From assembly GCA_019749805.1 (NCBI GenBank), contig JAIEPH010000015.1:26537-90536 (forward strand): DNA of 64,000 bases, read 5' to 3'. The notes beneath the pieces were generated by a model. The model had not been told where the DNA came from and searched no databases. It was given only the letters and a program-made list of their open reading frames with translations. Position numbers and translations under genes: made by a program. This document shows, piece after piece, positions 35,097-46,998 of the stretch (position 1 is its first letter; every line of letters starts with the position of its first letter). This DNA is from Mycobacteriaceae bacterium (lineage in GTDB: Bacteria > Actinomycetota > Actinomycetes > Mycobacteriales > Mycobacteriaceae).

Positions 35097-35905
35097 CGCT
35101 CGACCCTTCTGATGACTTTCGACTCTGGTGTCTGTGATGAAGATGTGACTGGAGTGACTACTTCAGGTGACGTTAGAGGACGAGGCCCCATTAGCGCGGT
35201 ACCGACACGCACACACGTCGAGCCGTGTTGAACCGCCGCCTCGAGGTCGCCGGACATCCCCGCTGACAGTTCGAGGCGCTGCGGATAGTGGCGCTGTACC
35301 CGCGCGAGCTCGGATTGCAGGCGGCCGAACGCCTGGTCGGGGTCCGATCCCAGCGGCGGAATCGCCATCAGCCCAACGAACTCCAGGCCCTCGCCCGCCT
35401 CGGCCGCGGCGCAGACTTCGTCGACCGACGCCGGGTCCGCGACGTCCACGCCGCCGCGTTCGGTGTCGCCGTCGAGACTTATCTGTATGTAGACGCGAAG
35501 CGGCGCGGCGCGCTCGCTGTCGGCCAACGCACGCGCCGCGGCGCGGTTCAACGCGTCGACGACGCGCACACTGTCGACCGAGTGCGCGGCATACGCCCAG
35601 GCCGCGATCGACCGTGCCTTATTGCGCTGGATGCGTCCGACCATGTGCCAGCGAATGGGTGCGCCGCCCACACTATTGGCGACTTCCACCGCTTTATTCG
35701 CCGCTTCCTGTTCGCGTGATTCGCCAAAAGCCTCGCACCCTAAATGGTGCAGAATTGTTACATCGGTAGCCGGAAAGAATTTGGTTATAGGCAGCAATTC
35801 AATTTCGTCGGAATTGCGGCCGGCCGCCTCGGCCGCCGCGGAGAGCCGGGCACGGACGGCGGCCAGCGCCTCGGCAAGCTCCCGTTCGCGAGCGGCTGCC
35901 GTCAT
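35093..35905 (-). CDS. YggS-type pyridoxal-phosphate homeostasis protein
   Basis: A 270-residue PLP-binding TIM barrel. The cofactor lysine is Lys42 in [13 protein letters not shown]; other family stretches are [32 protein letters not shown] and [28 protein letters not shown]. It buffers intracellular PLP and has no known catalytic reaction. ATG at 35905 is chosen: GGAG lies 8 bp upstream and the start follows the pgeF-like stop by 5 bp; a GTG at 35923 would overlap that gene. Equivalent to Rv2148c. Confidence 0.94.
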   Translation of the reverse strand: MTAAARERELAEALAAVRARLSAAAEAAGRNSDEIELLPITKFFPATDVTILHHLGCEAFGESREQEAANKAVEVANSVGGAPIRWHMVGRIQRNKARSIAAWAYAAHSVDSVRVVDALNRAAARALADSERAAPLRVYIQISLDGDTERGGVDVADPASVDEVCAAAEAGEGLEFVGLMAIPPLGSDPDQAFGRLQSELARVQRHYPQRLELSAGMSGDLEAAVQHGSTCVRVGTALMGPRPLTSPEVVTPVTSSSQTPESKVIRRVER

Positions 35906-35910
35906 GAGCG

Positions 35911-36615
35911 TCACTCCATCCACACCAGGGACGCCAAGCGTCCCGTCGGTGCGTCGCGCCGGTGGCTGAACAGGTTGCGGTCCTCCAGCGTGCAGCGCGG
36001 GTCGACGTCGATGGCTTTGACGCCCAAATCCGTTAGCTGCCGGGCAATTCCGGCCCGCAGGTCAAGCCCCGGGGTATTTCTGGCCGTCGTGCGGCTGCCG
36101 GGAAGCGTCATCTCGACCTCAGCGGCCATCGCCTCGGGGACCTCATAGTTGCGTCCGCTGATCGACGGGCCGAGCAGTACCGAGATGTCCTCGACGTGCG
36201 CACCGACGTCGAGCATCGCCTCGACGGTGCGCGCCACGATGCCGTTCTGCGCTCCCACCCGGCCCGCGTGCGCGCCGGCCACGACGCCGGCGCGCGCGTC
36301 CCCCAATAAAACCGGAACACAATCGGCGGTTACCACGGCCAAAGCCAAACGCGCCCTGGTGGTGACCAACGCATCGGTTTTGTCCACCGGCTCGGCCTGG
36401 TGTTCGTCGACCACGACCACGCGATCGCCGTGCACCTGGTTCATCCACACCACACCGTCGTCGCCCAGCCCGACCGCCGCAGCGAGCCTTTTGCGGTTGG
36501 CGGCTACCGCGGCCGGGTCGTCGCCGACATGGTCGCCGAGATTGAAGGTGTCGAACGGCGGCGCGGACACACCACCGGCGCGGGTCGTTGTCACGCGCCG
36601 AATACGAACCGTCAC
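35911..36615 (-). CDS. Multicopper polyphenol oxidase/PgeF-like purine-nucleoside-acting protein (YfiH family)
   Basis: A 234-residue YfiH-family protein. Metal ligands are visible in NQVHGDRVVVV (His), TADCVPVLLGD (Cys) and VAGAHAGRVG (His). Members have been described as laccase-like, as purine nucleoside phosphorylases and, in E. coli (PgeF), as peptidoglycan editing factors; the last fits its place beside ftsZ. The usual HAGWRG motif is HAGRVG here. The start is GTG. Equivalent to Rv2149c; 54 bp separates it from ftsZ. Confidence 0.92.
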   Translation of the reverse strand: MTVRIRRVTTTRAGGVSAPPFDTFNLGDHVGDDPAAVAANRKRLAAAVGLGDDGVVWMNQVHGDRVVVVDEHQAEPVDKTDALVTTRARLALAVVTADCVPVLLGDARAGVVAGAHAGRVGAQNGIVARTVEAMLDVGAHVEDISVLLGPSISGRNYEVPEAMAAEVEMTLPGSRTTARNTPGLDLRAGIARQLTDLGVKAIDVDPRCTLEDRNLFSHRRDAPTGRLASLVWME

Positions 36616-36669
36616 GTTTCCCAGTGTCGCGGCGATGAGCCTCTCGGGCGAAGAGCGTCGAGCACGGTG

Positions 36670-37803
36670 TCAGTGGCGCATGAACGGCGGGACGTCGACG
36701 TCATCGTCGTCGTCCCCGCCGATGCTGACCGTCGCGCCGTTGGTGTGCACCGGCACACTGACGGCGTCGGCGGGCTCGAACAGCTGTGACGTCACCTTGC
36801 CCGCGGCCGCAGGTGCGATGGCCTGTCCGGCACCCACCACCGGCTTGCGGCCCGGACCCGCGGAATCGAAGCCGGCCGCGATCACGGTGACCCTGACCTC
36901 ATCGCCCAGCGAGTCGTCGATGACGGTGCCGAAGATGATGTTCGCTTCCGCGTGCGCCGCTTCCTGAACCAGCGAGGCCGCCTCGTTGATCTCGAAAAGT
37001 CCGAGGTCGCTGCCGCCGGCCACCGACAACAGCACACCCTGAGCGCCCTCCATGGAGGCTTCGAGCAGCGGCGAATTGATCGCGATCTCCGCCGCCTTGA
37101 GCGCCCGGCCGTCGCCGCGGGCCGAGCCGATACCCATCAATGCGGTGCCGGCTCCGCTCATCACGCCCTTGACGTCGGCGAAGTCGACGTTGATCAGGCC
37201 AGGCGTGGTGATCAGGTCGGTGATGCCCTGCACGCCGTTGAGGAGTACCTCGTCGGCGCTGCGGAACGCGTCCATCAACGACACCGCGGCATCACCCATC
37301 TGCAGCAGTCGGTCGTTGGGGATCACGATGAGGGTGTCGCAGCTCTCACGCAAAGAGGTGATGCCGGTCTCGGCTTGATTGCTGCGGCGCTTGCCCTCGA
37401 AGGAGAACGGTCGCGTCACCACACCGACGGTCAACGCGCCGAGCTTGCGCGCGATGGTCGCCACGACGGGCGCGCCACCGGTACCGGTGCCACCACCTTC
37501 GCCCGCGGTGACGAACACCATGTCGGCACCGCGCAGCAGTTCCTCGATGTCGTCCTTGGCGTCCTCGGCCGCCTTGCGCCCGACCTCGGGGTCAGCACCG
37601 GCACCGAGCCCGCGGGTGGAGTCGCGACCCACGTCGAGCTTGACGTCGGCATCGCTCATCAACAGCGCTTGCGCGTCCGTGTTGATGGCGATGAACTCGA
37701 CGCCCTTGAGGCCCTGCTCGATCATCCGGTTGACGGCGTTGACGCCGCCGCCGCCGATACCGACGACCTTGATCACGGCGAGGTAGTTATGCGGGGGGGT
37801 CAT
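36670..37803 (-). CDS. ftsZ: Cell division GTPase FtsZ
   Basis: A 377-residue tubulin homologue forming the division ring. The GTP-binding core has [22 protein letters not shown] and the tubulin signature GEGGGTGTG (residues 101-109); the synergy loop is [15 protein letters not shown]. After the variable linker (Ala/Gly/Asp-rich) the C-terminal peptide [12 protein letters not shown] is intact; it binds SepF and FtsW. The ATG at 37803 ([13 protein letters not shown]) has GGAGG and AAAGGG upstream; a frame extension from 37848 is not supported. The 175-bp gap to ftsQ holds its own promoter. Confidence 0.98.
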   Translation of the reverse strand: MTPPHNYLAVIKVVGIGGGGVNAVNRMIEQGLKGVEFIAINTDAQALLMSDADVKLDVGRDSTRGLGAGADPEVGRKAAEDAKDDIEELLRGADMVFVTAGEGGGTGTGGAPVVATIARKLGALTVGVVTRPFSFEGKRRSNQAETGITSLRESCDTLIVIPNDRLLQMGDAAVSLMDAFRSADEVLLNGVQGITDLITTPGLINVDFADVKGVMSGAGTALMGIGSARGDGRALKAAEIAINSPLLEASMEGAQGVLLSVAGGSDLGLFEINEAASLVQEAAHAEANIIFGTVIDDSLGDEVRVTVIAAGFDSAGPGRKPVVGAGQAIAPAAAGKVTSQLFEPADAVSVPVHTNGATVSIGGDDDDDVDVPPFMRH

Positions 37804-37877
37804 CGGATCGCCCTTTCCTCCCAGGTTGGCTGTCGACACGCGGACCACCTCGGCAAACTCTCAACCTCAACCAGAGG

Positions 37878-37907
37878 GTTATAGTTATGTCAAGTTGGTC
37901 CGTGCAA
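37878..37907 (-). promoter_or_regulatory. ftsZ: Promoter of ftsZ in the ftsQ-ftsZ gap
   Basis: On the minus strand TTGCAC (complement of 37902-37907) and TATAAC (37878-37883) are spaced by 18 bp, an acceptable SigA-type promoter about 75 bp before the ftsZ ATG. A TTGACA lies between them but is too close to TATAAC to be its -35. A dedicated ftsZ promoter in this gap agrees with what is known in M. tuberculosis. Confidence 0.5.
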
Positions 37908-37978
37908 CCAGAACGGTAGGGCGCGGTCGCGGACGATCCGCGCAGGCGCGCCGACACGCAGGCAAAGATTCTGCGCAA

Positions 37979-38890
37979 TTACTTGACGGTCGGCAGATCC
38001 GGACTGGAGACGTCGTAGGTCTTGCCCGGCTGGGTGAGCAGCGCGCCGAGCTTGAGCGCCTTCTCCTCCGTGCGATCGGTCGTCCCCCAGATCACCTGAC
38101 GTCCATCGGTGAGCTGCAGGGTGATGGCCGCGACCGACGGCGCGTCGACGCGGGCAACCTGGGCGGCGACCTCTGGCCGCAGCGACGTCATCACCTCGAG
38201 CGCGGCCTTCGTGGGGGCATCGTTGGGTCCGGGATTCTTCGTATCGAGGTACGGCACGCCCGGCGGCGGTACCCCGATCGCGAAGTCCACGCCGTCGCGG
38301 TCGAAGAGGTGCGGTCCGTCCGGATAGTCCTTGACCACCACCGGTTCACGCTCGACGATGGTCACCCGTAGCGTCGAGGGATACTCCCGCTGCACCCGCA
38401 CGGTCGCGACGCGCCGGATCCCGGCGATCCGCTCGGCGACCGTATCGGTGTCGACCTGCAACAACGGCGTCCCCGGCGCGACGCCCGCGGCGTTGGTCAC
38501 TTCTTCCTGCGTCACCGCACCCAGTCCGACGACGACGATGTTGCGGGCGGACATCACCGGCGTGAAGTACAGCAGGAGGCCGAGTCCGACGACGATCACG
38601 CTGATCAACGCCGACCACATCAGAACCTTCAGACCCCGAACCGCGCCGCGCCCAACCTTTTTCGTGCTGACGACGCCGGTGGCGCGCCGCTTGGCCTCGC
38701 GACGCGCCTCTTCGATCGCGGTGGCGCGCGCCTGGGCCGCGCGTCGTTCTTCGCGTTCCCGTCGTGCGCGGCGCCGCGGTCCCTCGAAATCGGCCTCTTG
38801 CGGTTCGGCATCGGGTTCGGCCGGCGCCTCGCTCGTTTCGGCCTCGGCCGTCGGCTCGGTGGCTTCCGAAGGCTCGGTGGGCTCGGTCAT
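37979..38890 (-). CDS. ftsQ: Division protein FtsQ
   Basis: A 303-residue bitopic membrane protein linking early and late division proteins. It has an acidic, then Arg-rich cytoplasmic tail of about 85 residues, one helix ([20 protein letters not shown]), an extracytoplasmic POTRA domain beginning [23 protein letters not shown] and a beta domain ([21 protein letters not shown]). The long charged tail is normal for mycobacteria. Its ATG overlaps the murC stop as ATGA. Confidence 0.96.
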   Translation of the reverse strand: MTEPTEPSEATEPTAEAETSEAPAEPDAEPQEADFEGPRRRARREREERRAAQARATAIEEARREAKRRATGVVSTKKVGRGAVRGLKVLMWSALISVIVVGLGLLLYFTPVMSARNIVVVGLGAVTQEEVTNAAGVAPGTPLLQVDTDTVAERIAGIRRVATVRVQREYPSTLRVTIVEREPVVVKDYPDGPHLFDRDGVDFAIGVPPPGVPYLDTKNPGPNDAPTKAALEVMTSLRPEVAAQVARVDAPSVAAITLQLTDGRQVIWGTTDRTEEKALKLGALLTQPGKTYDVSSPDLPTVK

Positions 38891-40332
38891 CGAGCCGGTC
38901 CGCCGGGTGCACCGCGGTTGGCCTTGGCGCGCAGCGCCGCAAGGATTTCCGTGCCGAGCATCGTGACGTCGCCCGCCCCCATGGTCGTGACGACATCACC
39001 GGGGCCTACCGCTTCGGCCACCCGTTCGGCGACGGCCGAGAAGTCCGGAATGTAGGCGACCGGAACGGTGACGTGTTCGGCGACGCTCGCACCGCTGATA
39101 CCCGGTATGGGCTGTTCGCGTGCCGCGTAGACGTCGAGCACGAAAACCTGGTCGGCGTTGTTCAGCGCCTGCCCGAACTCGCGCGCGAAAGCTTCTGTCC
39201 GCGAATATAAATGGGGTTGGAACACCACGACCGAGCGGCCTGCCCCCGCCACCGTCCGCAATGTGCTCAGGTTGGCGTTCACCTCGGTCGGATGGTGCGC
39301 GTAGTCGTCGAAGACACGCACACCGTTGACGGTGCCGACCAACTCCATACGGCGGCGCACACCTTCGAAGCCGGCCAGTCCGTCCAGCACCGCGTCGACG
39401 GGCGCCCCGACGTTCACGGCCGCGATCAGCGCGGCCAGCGCATTGAGCGCCATATGTCTGCCCGGCACCGCCAGCCGCAGCACCCACGGCTGCGGGTCGC
39501 CGGCCAACTTGATATGTGCGACGGCGCCGGTGTCGTGTTGTTCCCAGCTCAGCAGCGCGGCCTCGGTCGCCACGGCTGGATCGCTGCCGTAGCGCAATAC
39601 CCGGATGCCGAGGGCCGCCGTGCGTTCGGCGAGCGCCGCGGCACCGGGGTCGTCGACGCACACCACAAGTGCACCACCGGGTTTGATGCGTTCGACGAAG
39701 TCGTCGAAGACCGCGCGGTAGGCCTCCACGCTGCCGTAGAAATCGAGGTGGTCGGCGTCGATGTTGGTGACCACCGCGATGTCGGGGCTGTACTCCAGCA
39801 GCGAGCCGTCGCTCTCGTCGGCCTCCGCGACGAAGCAGTCGCCGCTGCCGTGGTGGGCGTTGGTGCCCGCCTCGCCGAGGTCGCCGCCGACCGCGAAGGA
39901 CGGGTCGAACCCGCAATGCTGTAGAGCGACGATCAGCATCGACGTGGTCGTCGTCTTGCCGTGGGTGCCGGTCACCATCAGGGTGGTGTCACCGGCCATG
40001 AGCTTGGCCAGCACGACGGGCCGCAGGATCACCGGGATGCCGCGGCGGCGGGCCTCGACCAGCTCGGGATTCGTCTTGGGGATCGCGGCATGCGTGGTGA
40101 CGACGGCTGTCGGTCCGCCCGGCAGCAGGTCGAGCGACGATTCGTCGTGCCCGATGCGAATTGACGCGCCGCGGGCCTGCAGTGCCACCACACCACGCGA
40201 TTCCTTGGCATCCGAGCCGGACACCATCCCGCCGCGGTCCAACAGAATGCGGGCGATACCCGACATGCCGGCTCCGCCGATGCCGACCATGTGCACCCGT
40301 TGCAACTCGTCCGGCAGGCCCTTAGCGCTCAC
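38887..40332 (-). CDS. murC: UDP-N-acetylmuramate-L-alanine ligase
   Basis: A 481-residue ligase adding L-Ala to UDP-MurNAc. Seen are the N-terminal Rossmann loop [15 protein letters not shown], the ATP loop [13 protein letters not shown], central [32 protein letters not shown], and C-terminal [14 protein letters not shown]. Residues and length fit the family. GTG start in a GTGA overlap with murG; ATGA overlap with ftsQ at the other end. Confidence 0.98.
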   Translation of the reverse strand: MSAKGLPDELQRVHMVGIGGAGMSGIARILLDRGGMVSGSDAKESRGVVALQARGASIRIGHDESSLDLLPGGPTAVVTTHAAIPKTNPELVEARRRGIPVILRPVVLAKLMAGDTTLMVTGTHGKTTTTSMLIVALQHCGFDPSFAVGGDLGEAGTNAHHGSGDCFVAEADESDGSLLEYSPDIAVVTNIDADHLDFYGSVEAYRAVFDDFVERIKPGGALVVCVDDPGAAALAERTAALGIRVLRYGSDPAVATEAALLSWEQHDTGAVAHIKLAGDPQPWVLRLAVPGRHMALNALAALIAAVNVGAPVDAVLDGLAGFEGVRRRMELVGTVNGVRVFDDYAHHPTEVNANLSTLRTVAGAGRSVVVFQPHLYSRTEAFAREFGQALNNADQVFVLDVYAAREQPIPGISGASVAEHVTVPVAYIPDFSAVAERVAEAVGPGDVVTTMGAGDVTMLGTEILAALRAKANRGAPGGPAR

Positions 40333-41429
40333 CGCATGTCCTTTCGGGCGATGTCGAGAGCCACCTCGGCAACCTTTTGCGCCGCGTCGCGGTGCCCGGC
40401 CAACGCGGCGGCCGCCGTCATCGCCTGCAATCGCCCTGTCTCGGTGAACAATCCGACGACAGTCTCGGCGACGAATTGCGGTGACAGGTCCGCATCGTCA
40501 ACGACGAGGCCGCCACCGGCGTCGACGACGGGCAGCGCGTTGAGTCGTTGCTCCCCGTTGCCGATCGGAAGCGGCACATAGACGGCGGGCAGTCCGACGG
40601 CCGTCACCTCGGCCACCGTCATCGCGCCCGACCGGCAGACCGCGAGGTCGGCCGCGGCGTAGGCGAGGTCCATCCGGTCGAGGTACGGAACGGCGACGTA
40701 CGGCGGATCACCGTCAGCCGGCTCGCGCAAGTCGAGGGTGTTCTTGGGCCCGTGCGCGTGCAATACCGAGATTCCCGACGTCGCAAGATCTTTGGCGGCC
40801 GCGGAGATTGCGCGGTTGAGCGACCGTGCACCCTGTGAACCGCCGAAGACCAACAGCACCTTGGCGTCGGCATCAAACCCGAAGTGGGCGCGCGCCTCGG
40901 CACGCAACGCCATGCGGTCCAGCGACGTGATCGCCGCACGCACCGGCACCCCGACGACCTCCACGTCGCGAAGACCGGGATCCGGCACCGCTGAAAGCAC
41001 CCGTCGCGCAAACCGGGCACCCACCCGGTTCGCCCAACCCGCACTGGCATTGGCCTCGTGGACCACCACCGGCACCCGCCGGCGGGCGGCCAGATACGCG
41101 GGCAGCGCGACGTAGCCACCGAATCCGATCACGACGTCGGCGTCGACATCGGCGAGCACGGCGCGGGTCTGTCGCACCGCCCTCCGGATCCGCCACGGCA
41201 GCCGGACCAGGTCGGCGGATGGCTTGCGCGGAAGCGGCACCGGCGTGATCAATTCCAGGTCATAACCGCGTTCGGGCACCAACCGGGTCTCCAGACCGCG
41301 TTCGGTGCCCAGCGCGGTGATCCGCACGTCGGGATCGATCGCTCGCAGCGCGTCTGCCACCGCCATCGCCGGTTCGACATGGCCCGCGGTACCACCACCC
41401 GCGAGTACCACCGATACCGTTTTGCTCAC
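40329..41429 (-). CDS. murG: UDP-GlcNAc:lipid I N-acetylglucosaminyltransferase
   Basis: A 366-residue GT28 enzyme converting lipid I to lipid II at the inner face of the membrane. The acceptor-binding glycine loop is [37 protein letters not shown] and [13 protein letters not shown] follow; the donor domain has [17 protein letters not shown] and [30 protein letters not shown] start overlapping the ftsW stop (GTGA). Confidence 0.98.
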   Translation of the reverse strand: MSKTVSVVLAGGGTAGHVEPAMAVADALRAIDPDVRITALGTERGLETRLVPERGYDLELITPVPLPRKPSADLVRLPWRIRRAVRQTRAVLADVDADVVIGFGGYVALPAYLAARRRVPVVVHEANASAGWANRVGARFARRVLSAVPDPGLRDVEVVGVPVRAAITSLDRMALRAEARAHFGFDADAKVLLVFGGSQGARSLNRAISAAAKDLATSGISVLHAHGPKNTLDLREPADGDPPYVAVPYLDRMDLAYAAADLAVCRSGAMTVAEVTAVGLPAVYVPLPIGNGEQRLNALPVVDAGGGLVVDDADLSPQFVAETVVGLFTETGRLQAMTAAAALAGHRDAAQKVAEVALDIARKDMR

Positions 41430-42970
41430 CCGTAATGCTGACCTTCCAGTGTGCGAACCCGTCGGCCTTTGCGATCTCGGCCGTCTCCATGATGCCTTGG
41501 GGCTCGCACGGCCCGAGCAGCCGTGGCGGTTTGGCGCCGGTTCTCACCGGCGGGCTTGCGGGCTCTGCTGGTAGCGGGCTTAGAGGCGTTAGTCGCCTTC
41601 GTCCTGCGCGGCGCAGGACGCGGTGCTTCCTTCTTGGGTCCCTTCGATTTCGCTCCGCGCGTACGCAGCCGGTCGCGCAGCGCCTCGGTGCGGCTGGGCA
41701 CGTACGGCTGTGGCAGCGGCAGCCGTAGCAGTCGGTTGACCCGATCGTCACGCCCCGCGCGCAGTGCGGCGACAGCTTCGGGTTCGTGTCTCGCCGCATT
41801 CGCCATGACGCCGACCATCAACAGCGTTGTGGCCGTTGATGTTCCGCCGGCAGAGATCAGCGGGAGCTGCAACCCGGTCACCGGCAGCAGGCCCACCACG
41901 TAGCCGACGTTGATGAAGACCTGACCCATCACCCACAGCGTCGCGGTGGCGGTCACCAGCCGCAGGAACGGATCGGCCGAGCGCCGCGCGATCCGCATCC
42001 CGGTATAGGCGAACAGCCCGAACAGGCAGAGCAGACCCGCTGCCCCGACGAAGCCGAGTTCCTCTCCGATGATGGCGAAGATGAAGTCGTTGTGGGCGTT
42101 GGGCAGATAGTTCCACTTGGCGGTGCCCTGCCCAAGTCCGTCGCCGAAGAAACCGCCGTTGGCCAGCGCGAAGCGGGCCTGACGGGCCTGGTAGCCGGAC
42201 CCCTGGGAGTCGGCGCCGGGATTCAGCCACGACATCACGCGGTCGGAGCGGTAGCCCTCGGCCATGGCCAGCGCGGCCGCGGACAGGATGACCGCGAGCA
42301 GCGACGACAGGAAGACCCGCAGTGGCAGACCGGCGTACCAGAGCAGACCGAGCAGGATGATGCCCAGCGACACCGTCTGCCCCAGGTCGGGCTGGGCGAC
42401 GATGAGCGCCAGCGCAATCACCGCGGCCGGCACCAGCGGGATCAACATCTCGCGCAGCGAGGCTCGATCCATGCGACGGGTGGCCAGCAGGTGCGCGCCC
42501 CAGAGCAGGAACGCGATCTTCGCCAGTTCCGACGGCTGCATAGAGAAGCCAGCAACGACGAACCAGCCTCGAGAACCGTTGGCCACCTTGCCGATTCCCG
42601 GGATCAGCACCAAGATCAACAGAACGACCGAGATGGCGAAACCACTGAACGCCAGGCTGCGCATCAGGTGGATCGGTACCCGCATCGCGACGTAGAACGC
42701 GAACAGGCCGACCACGGTCCACAGCACCTGCCGGGCGAACACCACCCACGGCGACCCGTCGGTGTCGTAGGAGTACACCCCCGAGGCCGACAGGACCATC
42801 GTCAGGCCAAGGATCACCAGCAGCGTCGCGACGGCGATGATCAGGTGGAACGACGTCATCGGCCGACCGAGCCAGGCGCCGAACCGGGTGCGGGGAGCCG
42901 GCTCCACGGCGTCGGCCGGCTGGTCGTCACCCGTCCTGCGGAGCCGCAATCGGGTCAGGATGTTGCTCAT
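41426..42970 (-). CDS. ftsW: Septal peptidoglycan polymerase FtsW
   Basis: A 514-residue SEDS glycosyltransferase with ten predicted helices from about residue 40 to 410. Landmarks: [54 protein letters not shown] (catalytic Asp region), [24 protein letters not shown] and [19 protein letters not shown]. The last ~100 residues are a basic, Arg/Lys/Ala/Pro-rich cytoplasmic tail, as in mycobacterial FtsW proteins that contact FtsZ. ATG lies 5 bp after the murD stop. Confidence 0.97.
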   Translation of the reverse strand: MSNILTRLRLRRTGDDQPADAVEPAPRTRFGAWLGRPMTSFHLIIAVATLLVILGLTMVLSASGVYSYDTDGSPWVVFARQVLWTVVGLFAFYVAMRVPIHLMRSLAFSGFAISVVLLILVLIPGIGKVANGSRGWFVVAGFSMQPSELAKIAFLLWGAHLLATRRMDRASLREMLIPLVPAAVIALALIVAQPDLGQTVSLGIILLGLLWYAGLPLRVFLSSLLAVILSAAALAMAEGYRSDRVMSWLNPGADSQGSGYQARQARFALANGGFFGDGLGQGTAKWNYLPNAHNDFIFAIIGEELGFVGAAGLLCLFGLFAYTGMRIARRSADPFLRLVTATATLWVMGQVFINVGYVVGLLPVTGLQLPLISAGGTSTATTLLMVGVMANAARHEPEAVAALRAGRDDRVNRLLRLPLPQPYVPSRTEALRDRLRTRGAKSKGPKKEAPRPAPRRTKATNASKPATSRARKPAGENRRQTATAARAVRAPRHHGDGRDRKGRRVRTLEGQHYG

Positions 42971-42975
42971 CGCCG

Positions 42976-44394
42976 CTACCGGGACAGGGCGCGCACGGCC
43001 GCGGCGAATGCATCGCCGCGATGGCCGTAGCCGCTGAACTGGTCGAAGGATGCCCCGGCCGGTGCCAGCAGGACGGTGTCACCAGGTCCGGCGAGACGTG
43101 ACGCGGCCTCGATGACGGCAGTCATCACCGCCTCTCCAGTCACACCAGTCTCATCTTTCCCATGCACCCCAAAATCCTCCCCCGTCACAGGCTCAACGAC
43201 GGGGACATCCGGGGCGTGTCGCGATAACGCATTGGCGATCAGCTCACGGTCGCGGCCGATCAGCACCGCTCCGACCAGCCGGTTCCCGACCGCTGCCACG
43301 AGTTCTTCGACCGACGCGCCCTTCAGCAGGCCACCGGCGATCCACACCACGCGCGGATACGCGGCGATCGAAGCCTGCGCCGCGTGCGGGTTCGTGGCCT
43401 TGGAATCGTCGACGTACGTCACGCCGTCGTGGGTGCCGACGACTTCGGCGCGGTGCCTGCCCACCTGGAAATCCGCGAGCGCGCCGGCGATGGGCTCCGG
43501 CCCGACGCCGACCGCCCGGGCCAGCGCCGCCGCGGCCAGCGCGTCGAGCACCCCGACCGGACCCGCCACCGTGATGGACGCGGCGGCGGCCAGCGGCACC
43601 CCCTTGCCGAACGCGTTGTCGACGAGCATGCCGTCGTGCACGCCGAGCTCCCCCGCGGCCGGTTCGCCCAGCCGGAAGCCGACCCGTACCGGGGCGGCCG
43701 CCGTGTCCAGCAGACCCGCAGCGATCGGGTCGTCGAGGCCGACGACCGCGACCTGGCCGCCGAGCACACGGGCCTTGTCGCTCGCGTAGGCCCCCAGGCT
43801 GCCGTGCCAGTCCAGGTGGTCCTCGGCGACGTTGAGCACCACACCCGCCGCCGGCCGCAGCGACGGCGCCCAGTGCAGCTGGAAGCTCGACAGCTCGACT
43901 GCCAGCACTTCGGAGGGTTCGGCAAGCACGTCGAGCACGGGGTTGCCGATGTTGCCGCACAGCACAGCGCGACGTCCCGCCGCGATCAGCATGGCGTGCA
44001 GCATCGACGTCGTCGTTGTCTTCCCGTTGGTTCCGGTGACGACGAGCCATTGCCGCGGCGGGCCGAAGTGGCCGGAAATGTCCAGCCGCCAAGCCAATTC
44101 GACGTCCCCCCAAATCGGCACGCCCGCCGTCGCCGCGGCCGCCAGCACAGGAGCGGTCGGCGAAAACCCGGGACTGGTCACCACCAGGTCGTAGTCGGCG
44201 ATGTGCGCCTGCGCGTCGGCGGTGGTGACCACGCGCGCCGGTGTGATGAGGCGCTGCAGCGCCAGCGGATCGTCGTCGCAGATCGTCAGCCGCACGCCGG
44301 TCGGTTCCAGCACGGCGCTCACCGAACGGCCCGTGATGCCCGCACCGGTCACGAGGACACGCGCACCAGGCACCAGGATCGAGAGGTCGCTCAT
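42976..44394 (-). CDS. murD: UDP-N-acetylmuramoyl-L-alanine-D-glutamate ligase
   Basis: A 472-residue ligase adding D-Glu. Motifs: [65 protein letters not shown] and [24 protein letters not shown] at 44394 follows the mraY stop by one base. A patch near residue 415-430 ([22 protein letters not shown]) looks unlike the relatives I recall and is less GC-rich, possibly a lineage-specific insert. Confidence 0.97.
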   Translation of the reverse strand: MSDLSILVPGARVLVTGAGITGRSVSAVLEPTGVRLTICDDDPLALQRLITPARVVTTADAQAHIADYDLVVTSPGFSPTAPVLAAAATAGVPIWGDVELAWRLDISGHFGPPRQWLVVTGTNGKTTTTSMLHAMLIAAGRRAVLCGNIGNPVLDVLAEPSEVLAVELSSFQLHWAPSLRPAAGVVLNVAEDHLDWHGSLGAYASDKARVLGGQVAVVGLDDPIAAGLLDTAAAPVRVGFRLGEPAAGELGVHDGMLVDNAFGKGVPLAAAASITVAGPVGVLDALAAAALARAVGVGPEPIAGALADFQVGRHRAEVVGTHDGVTYVDDSKATNPHAAQASIAAYPRVVWIAGGLLKGASVEELVAAVGNRLVGAVLIGRDRELIANALSRHAPDVPVVEPVTGEDFGVHGKDETGVTGEAVMTAVIEAASRLAGPGDTVLLAPAGASFDQFSGYGHRGDAFAAAVRALSR

Positions 44395-44395
44395 G

Positions 44396-45475
44396 TCACC
44401 CACCGACGGTGGTGAACCACTCGCTGTAGAACAGAGCGACACCGAGCCCGCAGGCGATGGCGGTCAACAGCCAGAAGCGGATGATCACCGTGGTTTCGGC
44501 CCAGCCCACCAATTCGAAATGGTGATGGAACGGCGCCATCCGGAAGACGCGGCGCCCGGTGGTCCGGAACGCCAGGATCTGCACGACGACCGACGTGACC
44601 TCGGCGACGAACAGCGCGCCGAGGACGACCGCGAGCATCTCGGTGCGGCTGGTCACCGACAGACCGGCGATGATGCCGCCCAGCGCGAGCGATCCGGTGT
44701 CGCCCATGAAGATCTTGGCGGGCGCGGCGTTCCACCACAGGAAACCGATGCAGGCACCTGCCGTCGCCGCCGCGACGATCGCGAGGTCGAGGGGGTCACG
44801 GACGTTGTAACAGCCCAGCCCGGGACTGATCGCGCATGCATTGCGGAACTGCCAGAAGGTGATCAGCACGTAGGCCGCACAGACCATGGCCATGGCGCCG
44901 GCGGCCAGCCCGTCCAGCCCGTCGGTGAAGTTCACCGCGTTGGACCACGCGTAGATCATCGTGACGCAGAACAGGATGAACAGTGCGGGTGGCAGTGTGA
45001 CCGTGGCGATTTCCCGGACGTAAGACAAATCGGGGCTGCCCGGTGTCAGCCCGTCGGAGTTGCGGAACTGCAGCGCGAGTACACCGAATATCACGGCGGC
45101 GGACAGAATGCCGACGGTCTTGGCGGTCTTGTTCAGCCCGAGGTTGCGCGACCGCCGGATCTTGATCAGATCGTCGACGAAGCCGACGAAGCCGAGCGCG
45201 GTCGCCAGGCCCAGCACGAGCATCCCCGACGCCGACGGGCCCCTCCCGTCGATCACCACGCCGACGAGGTGGGTGCCGAGATAGGAGGCCCAGATACCCG
45301 CGACGATCGCCACCCCGCCCATCGACGGTGTGCCGCGCTTCTTGTGGTGGCTGGGCGGGCCGTCCTCGCGGATCTCGTGGCCGAAACCCTGCCTGGTGAA
45401 CAGCCGGATCAGCACCGGGGTGAGCAGAATCGAGACCGTCAGCGCGATGCCGACGGCGATGAGGATCTGCCTCAT
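44396..45475 (-). CDS. mraY: Phospho-MurNAc-pentapeptide transferase
   Basis: A 359-residue, ten-helix enzyme that attaches phospho-MurNAc-pentapeptide to decaprenyl phosphate, giving lipid I (called murX in M. tuberculosis). Seen are [36 protein letters not shown] (DD catalytic pair), [27 protein letters not shown] and [17 protein letters not shown]. The ATG overlaps the murF stop (ATGA) and lies three bases from the nested palindrome that forms the end of murF, so its ribosome binding region lies in a potential hairpin. Confidence 0.98.
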   Translation of the reverse strand: MRQILIAVGIALTVSILLTPVLIRLFTRQGFGHEIREDGPPSHHKKRGTPSMGGVAIVAGIWASYLGTHLVGVVIDGRGPSASGMLVLGLATALGFVGFVDDLIKIRRSRNLGLNKTAKTVGILSAAVIFGVLALQFRNSDGLTPGSPDLSYVREIATVTLPPALFILFCVTMIYAWSNAVNFTDGLDGLAAGAMAMVCAAYVLITFWQFRNACAISPGLGCYNVRDPLDLAIVAAATAGACIGFLWWNAAPAKIFMGDTGSLALGGIIAGLSVTSRTEMLAVVLGALFVAEVTSVVVQILAFRTTGRRVFRMAPFHHHFELVGWAETTVIIRFWLLTAIACGLGVALFYSEWFTTVGG

Positions 45476-46998
45476 GCGAGGGGGGCACCTCCCCGCGTGC
45501 AAGGGGGAGGATCCCCCTCATCGGCGATCAGGAGATCGGCCAGCGCGCCGAGCCCGGCCGAGTTGGACCCTTTGACGAGCACCACGTCGCCGGGCCGCAG
45601 TTCGGACCGGAGCACAGCCAGCGCGGCGTCGGCGTCGGCGACCATGGTGGCCTCAGGCCCCCACGACCCCTCCATCACCGCGCCGTGGTGCATGGCGCTC
45701 ATAGCCCTCCCGGTTCCGATGACGATCAGTCGTGACACATCTAATCGCACGGCCAACCGGCCGATGTTGTCATGCTCGGATATCGCGTCGTCACCGAGTT
45801 CGGCCATCTCACCCAAAACCGCCCAGCTGCGACGGTGTCCCCTGCCCTCACGCGCCATCCAGGCGAGCGCCTTGAGCCCGGCACGCATGGAGTCGGGGTT
45901 GGCGTTGTAGGCGTCATTGACGATCGTGACGCCGTCGGCGCGGGTGGCGACCTGCATGCGGTGCGCAGACGCCGGACCCGCCGCGGCCAACGCGGCCGCA
46001 ACCTGGTCGAGCGTCGCACCGCATTCGAGCGCGACGGCGGCCGCACACAACGCGTTGGACACCTGATGGTCGCCGTGCACAGCCAGGGCGACGTCCACCT
46101 GGCCACCGCCGCCATGCAGCGTGAACCGCGGCCGCGCCAGTTCGTCGAGCGTCACCGCGTCCGCCCACACATCCGCTTCGGCTGACCTGGACACCCGCAC
46201 GACCCGCGCCGCCGTCACGTCGGCCATCGCGGCCACCGCGGCGTCGTCGACATTGAGGATCACTGCTCCTGATGACGGGACAGCTTGGGGCAGTTCAGCT
46301 TTCGTCGCCGCGATCGCTTCTCGTGACCCGAACTCGCCGAGGTGCGCGGTGCCGACGTTGAGTACGACCGCGATCGACGGCGGTGCGATCGCGGCCAGCG
46401 CCGCGATGTTGCCGCGGTGCCGCGCGGACATCTCCAAAACCAGGTAGTCGGTGGACTCCGTCGCCCGCAACACCGTCCACGGATGACCGAGTTCGTTGTT
46501 GAACGAGCCGGGCGGCGCGATCACCTCACCGAGCGGGGTGAGGACAGCCGCGAGCAGATCCTTGGTCGACGTCTTGCCCGACGAGCCGGTGACCCCGACG
46601 ATCGTCAGCCCGCCGTCGACCAGGCGCGCGGCGACGGCAGCGGCGAGGCGCGCCAGAGCGGCCAGCACCGCGGCCCCCGAACCGTCGGTGTCGTGTTCGA
46701 GCACGCTGGCGGTTTCGTCGCCGGCCGACGGGGCAGCGGGCTCGACGACGATCGCGGGCGCCCCGACGGGCCGGGCGGCGAGCACCGCCACCGCACCCTG
46801 TTCAACCGCCGCGGCCGCGAAGTCGTGCCCGTCCGAACGGGCACCGGGCAGCGCGAGGAACAGGCCGCCGGGGCCGACGGCACGCGAGTCGAACTCGACG
46901 GTTCCGGTGACGCGGGCCGTCGCCGCCTGTTCGGGACTGATGTCGGCGAGTCGTCCACCGACGATGTCGGCGATCTCCGCGATGGTCAGGTCGATCAC
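45472..46998 (-). CDS. murF: UDP-MurNAc-tripeptide D-alanyl-D-alanine ligase, with a repeat-derived C-terminal tail
   Basis: A 508-residue ligase adding D-Ala-D-Ala. The ATP loop is [18 protein letters not shown]; others are [59 protein letters not shown] and [21 protein letters not shown]. After the normal end the frame continues with [17 protein letters not shown], which is encoded by the nested palindrome at 45478-45519, so the last ~14 residues appear to come from an inserted repeat. Overlaps murE (ATGA) and mraY (ATGA). Confidence 0.97.
   Translation of the reverse strand: MIDLTIAEIADIVGGRLADISPEQAATARVTGTVEFDSRAVGPGGLFLALPGARSDGHDFAAAAVEQGAVAVLAARPVGAPAIVVEPAAPSAGDETASVLEHDTDGSGAAVLAALARLAAAVAARLVDGGLTIVGVTGSSGKTSTKDLLAAVLTPLGEVIAPPGSFNNELGHPWTVLRATESTDYLVLEMSARHRGNIAALAAIAPPSIAVVLNVGTAHLGEFGSREAIAATKAELPQAVPSSGAVILNVDDAAVAAMADVTAARVVRVSRSAEADVWADAVTLDELARPRFTLHGGGGQVDVALAVHGDHQVSNALCAAAVALECGATLDQVAAALAAAGPASAHRMQVATRADGVTIVNDAYNANPDSMRAGLKALAWMAREGRGHRRSWAVLGEMAELGDDAISEHDNIGRLAVRLDVSRLIVIGTGRAMSAMHHGAVMEGSWGPEATMVADADAALAVLRSELRPGDVVLVKGSNSAGLGALADLLIADEGDPPPCTRGGAPLA
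45478..45519. repeat. Nested palindrome at the murF-mraY junction (small mobile-type repeat)
   Basis: Outer arms GAGGGGG (45478-45484) and CCCCCTC (45513-45519) enclose inner arms CCTCCCC (45488-45494) and GGGGAGG (45504-45510) around a 9-base loop. It lies within the last codons of murF and ends three bases before the mraY ATG. A related element sharing GGGGGCACC and a GGGGGATC-type end occurs at 63015-63052. Two relatives inside coding sequence suggest a dispersed repeat family. Confidence 0.75.
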
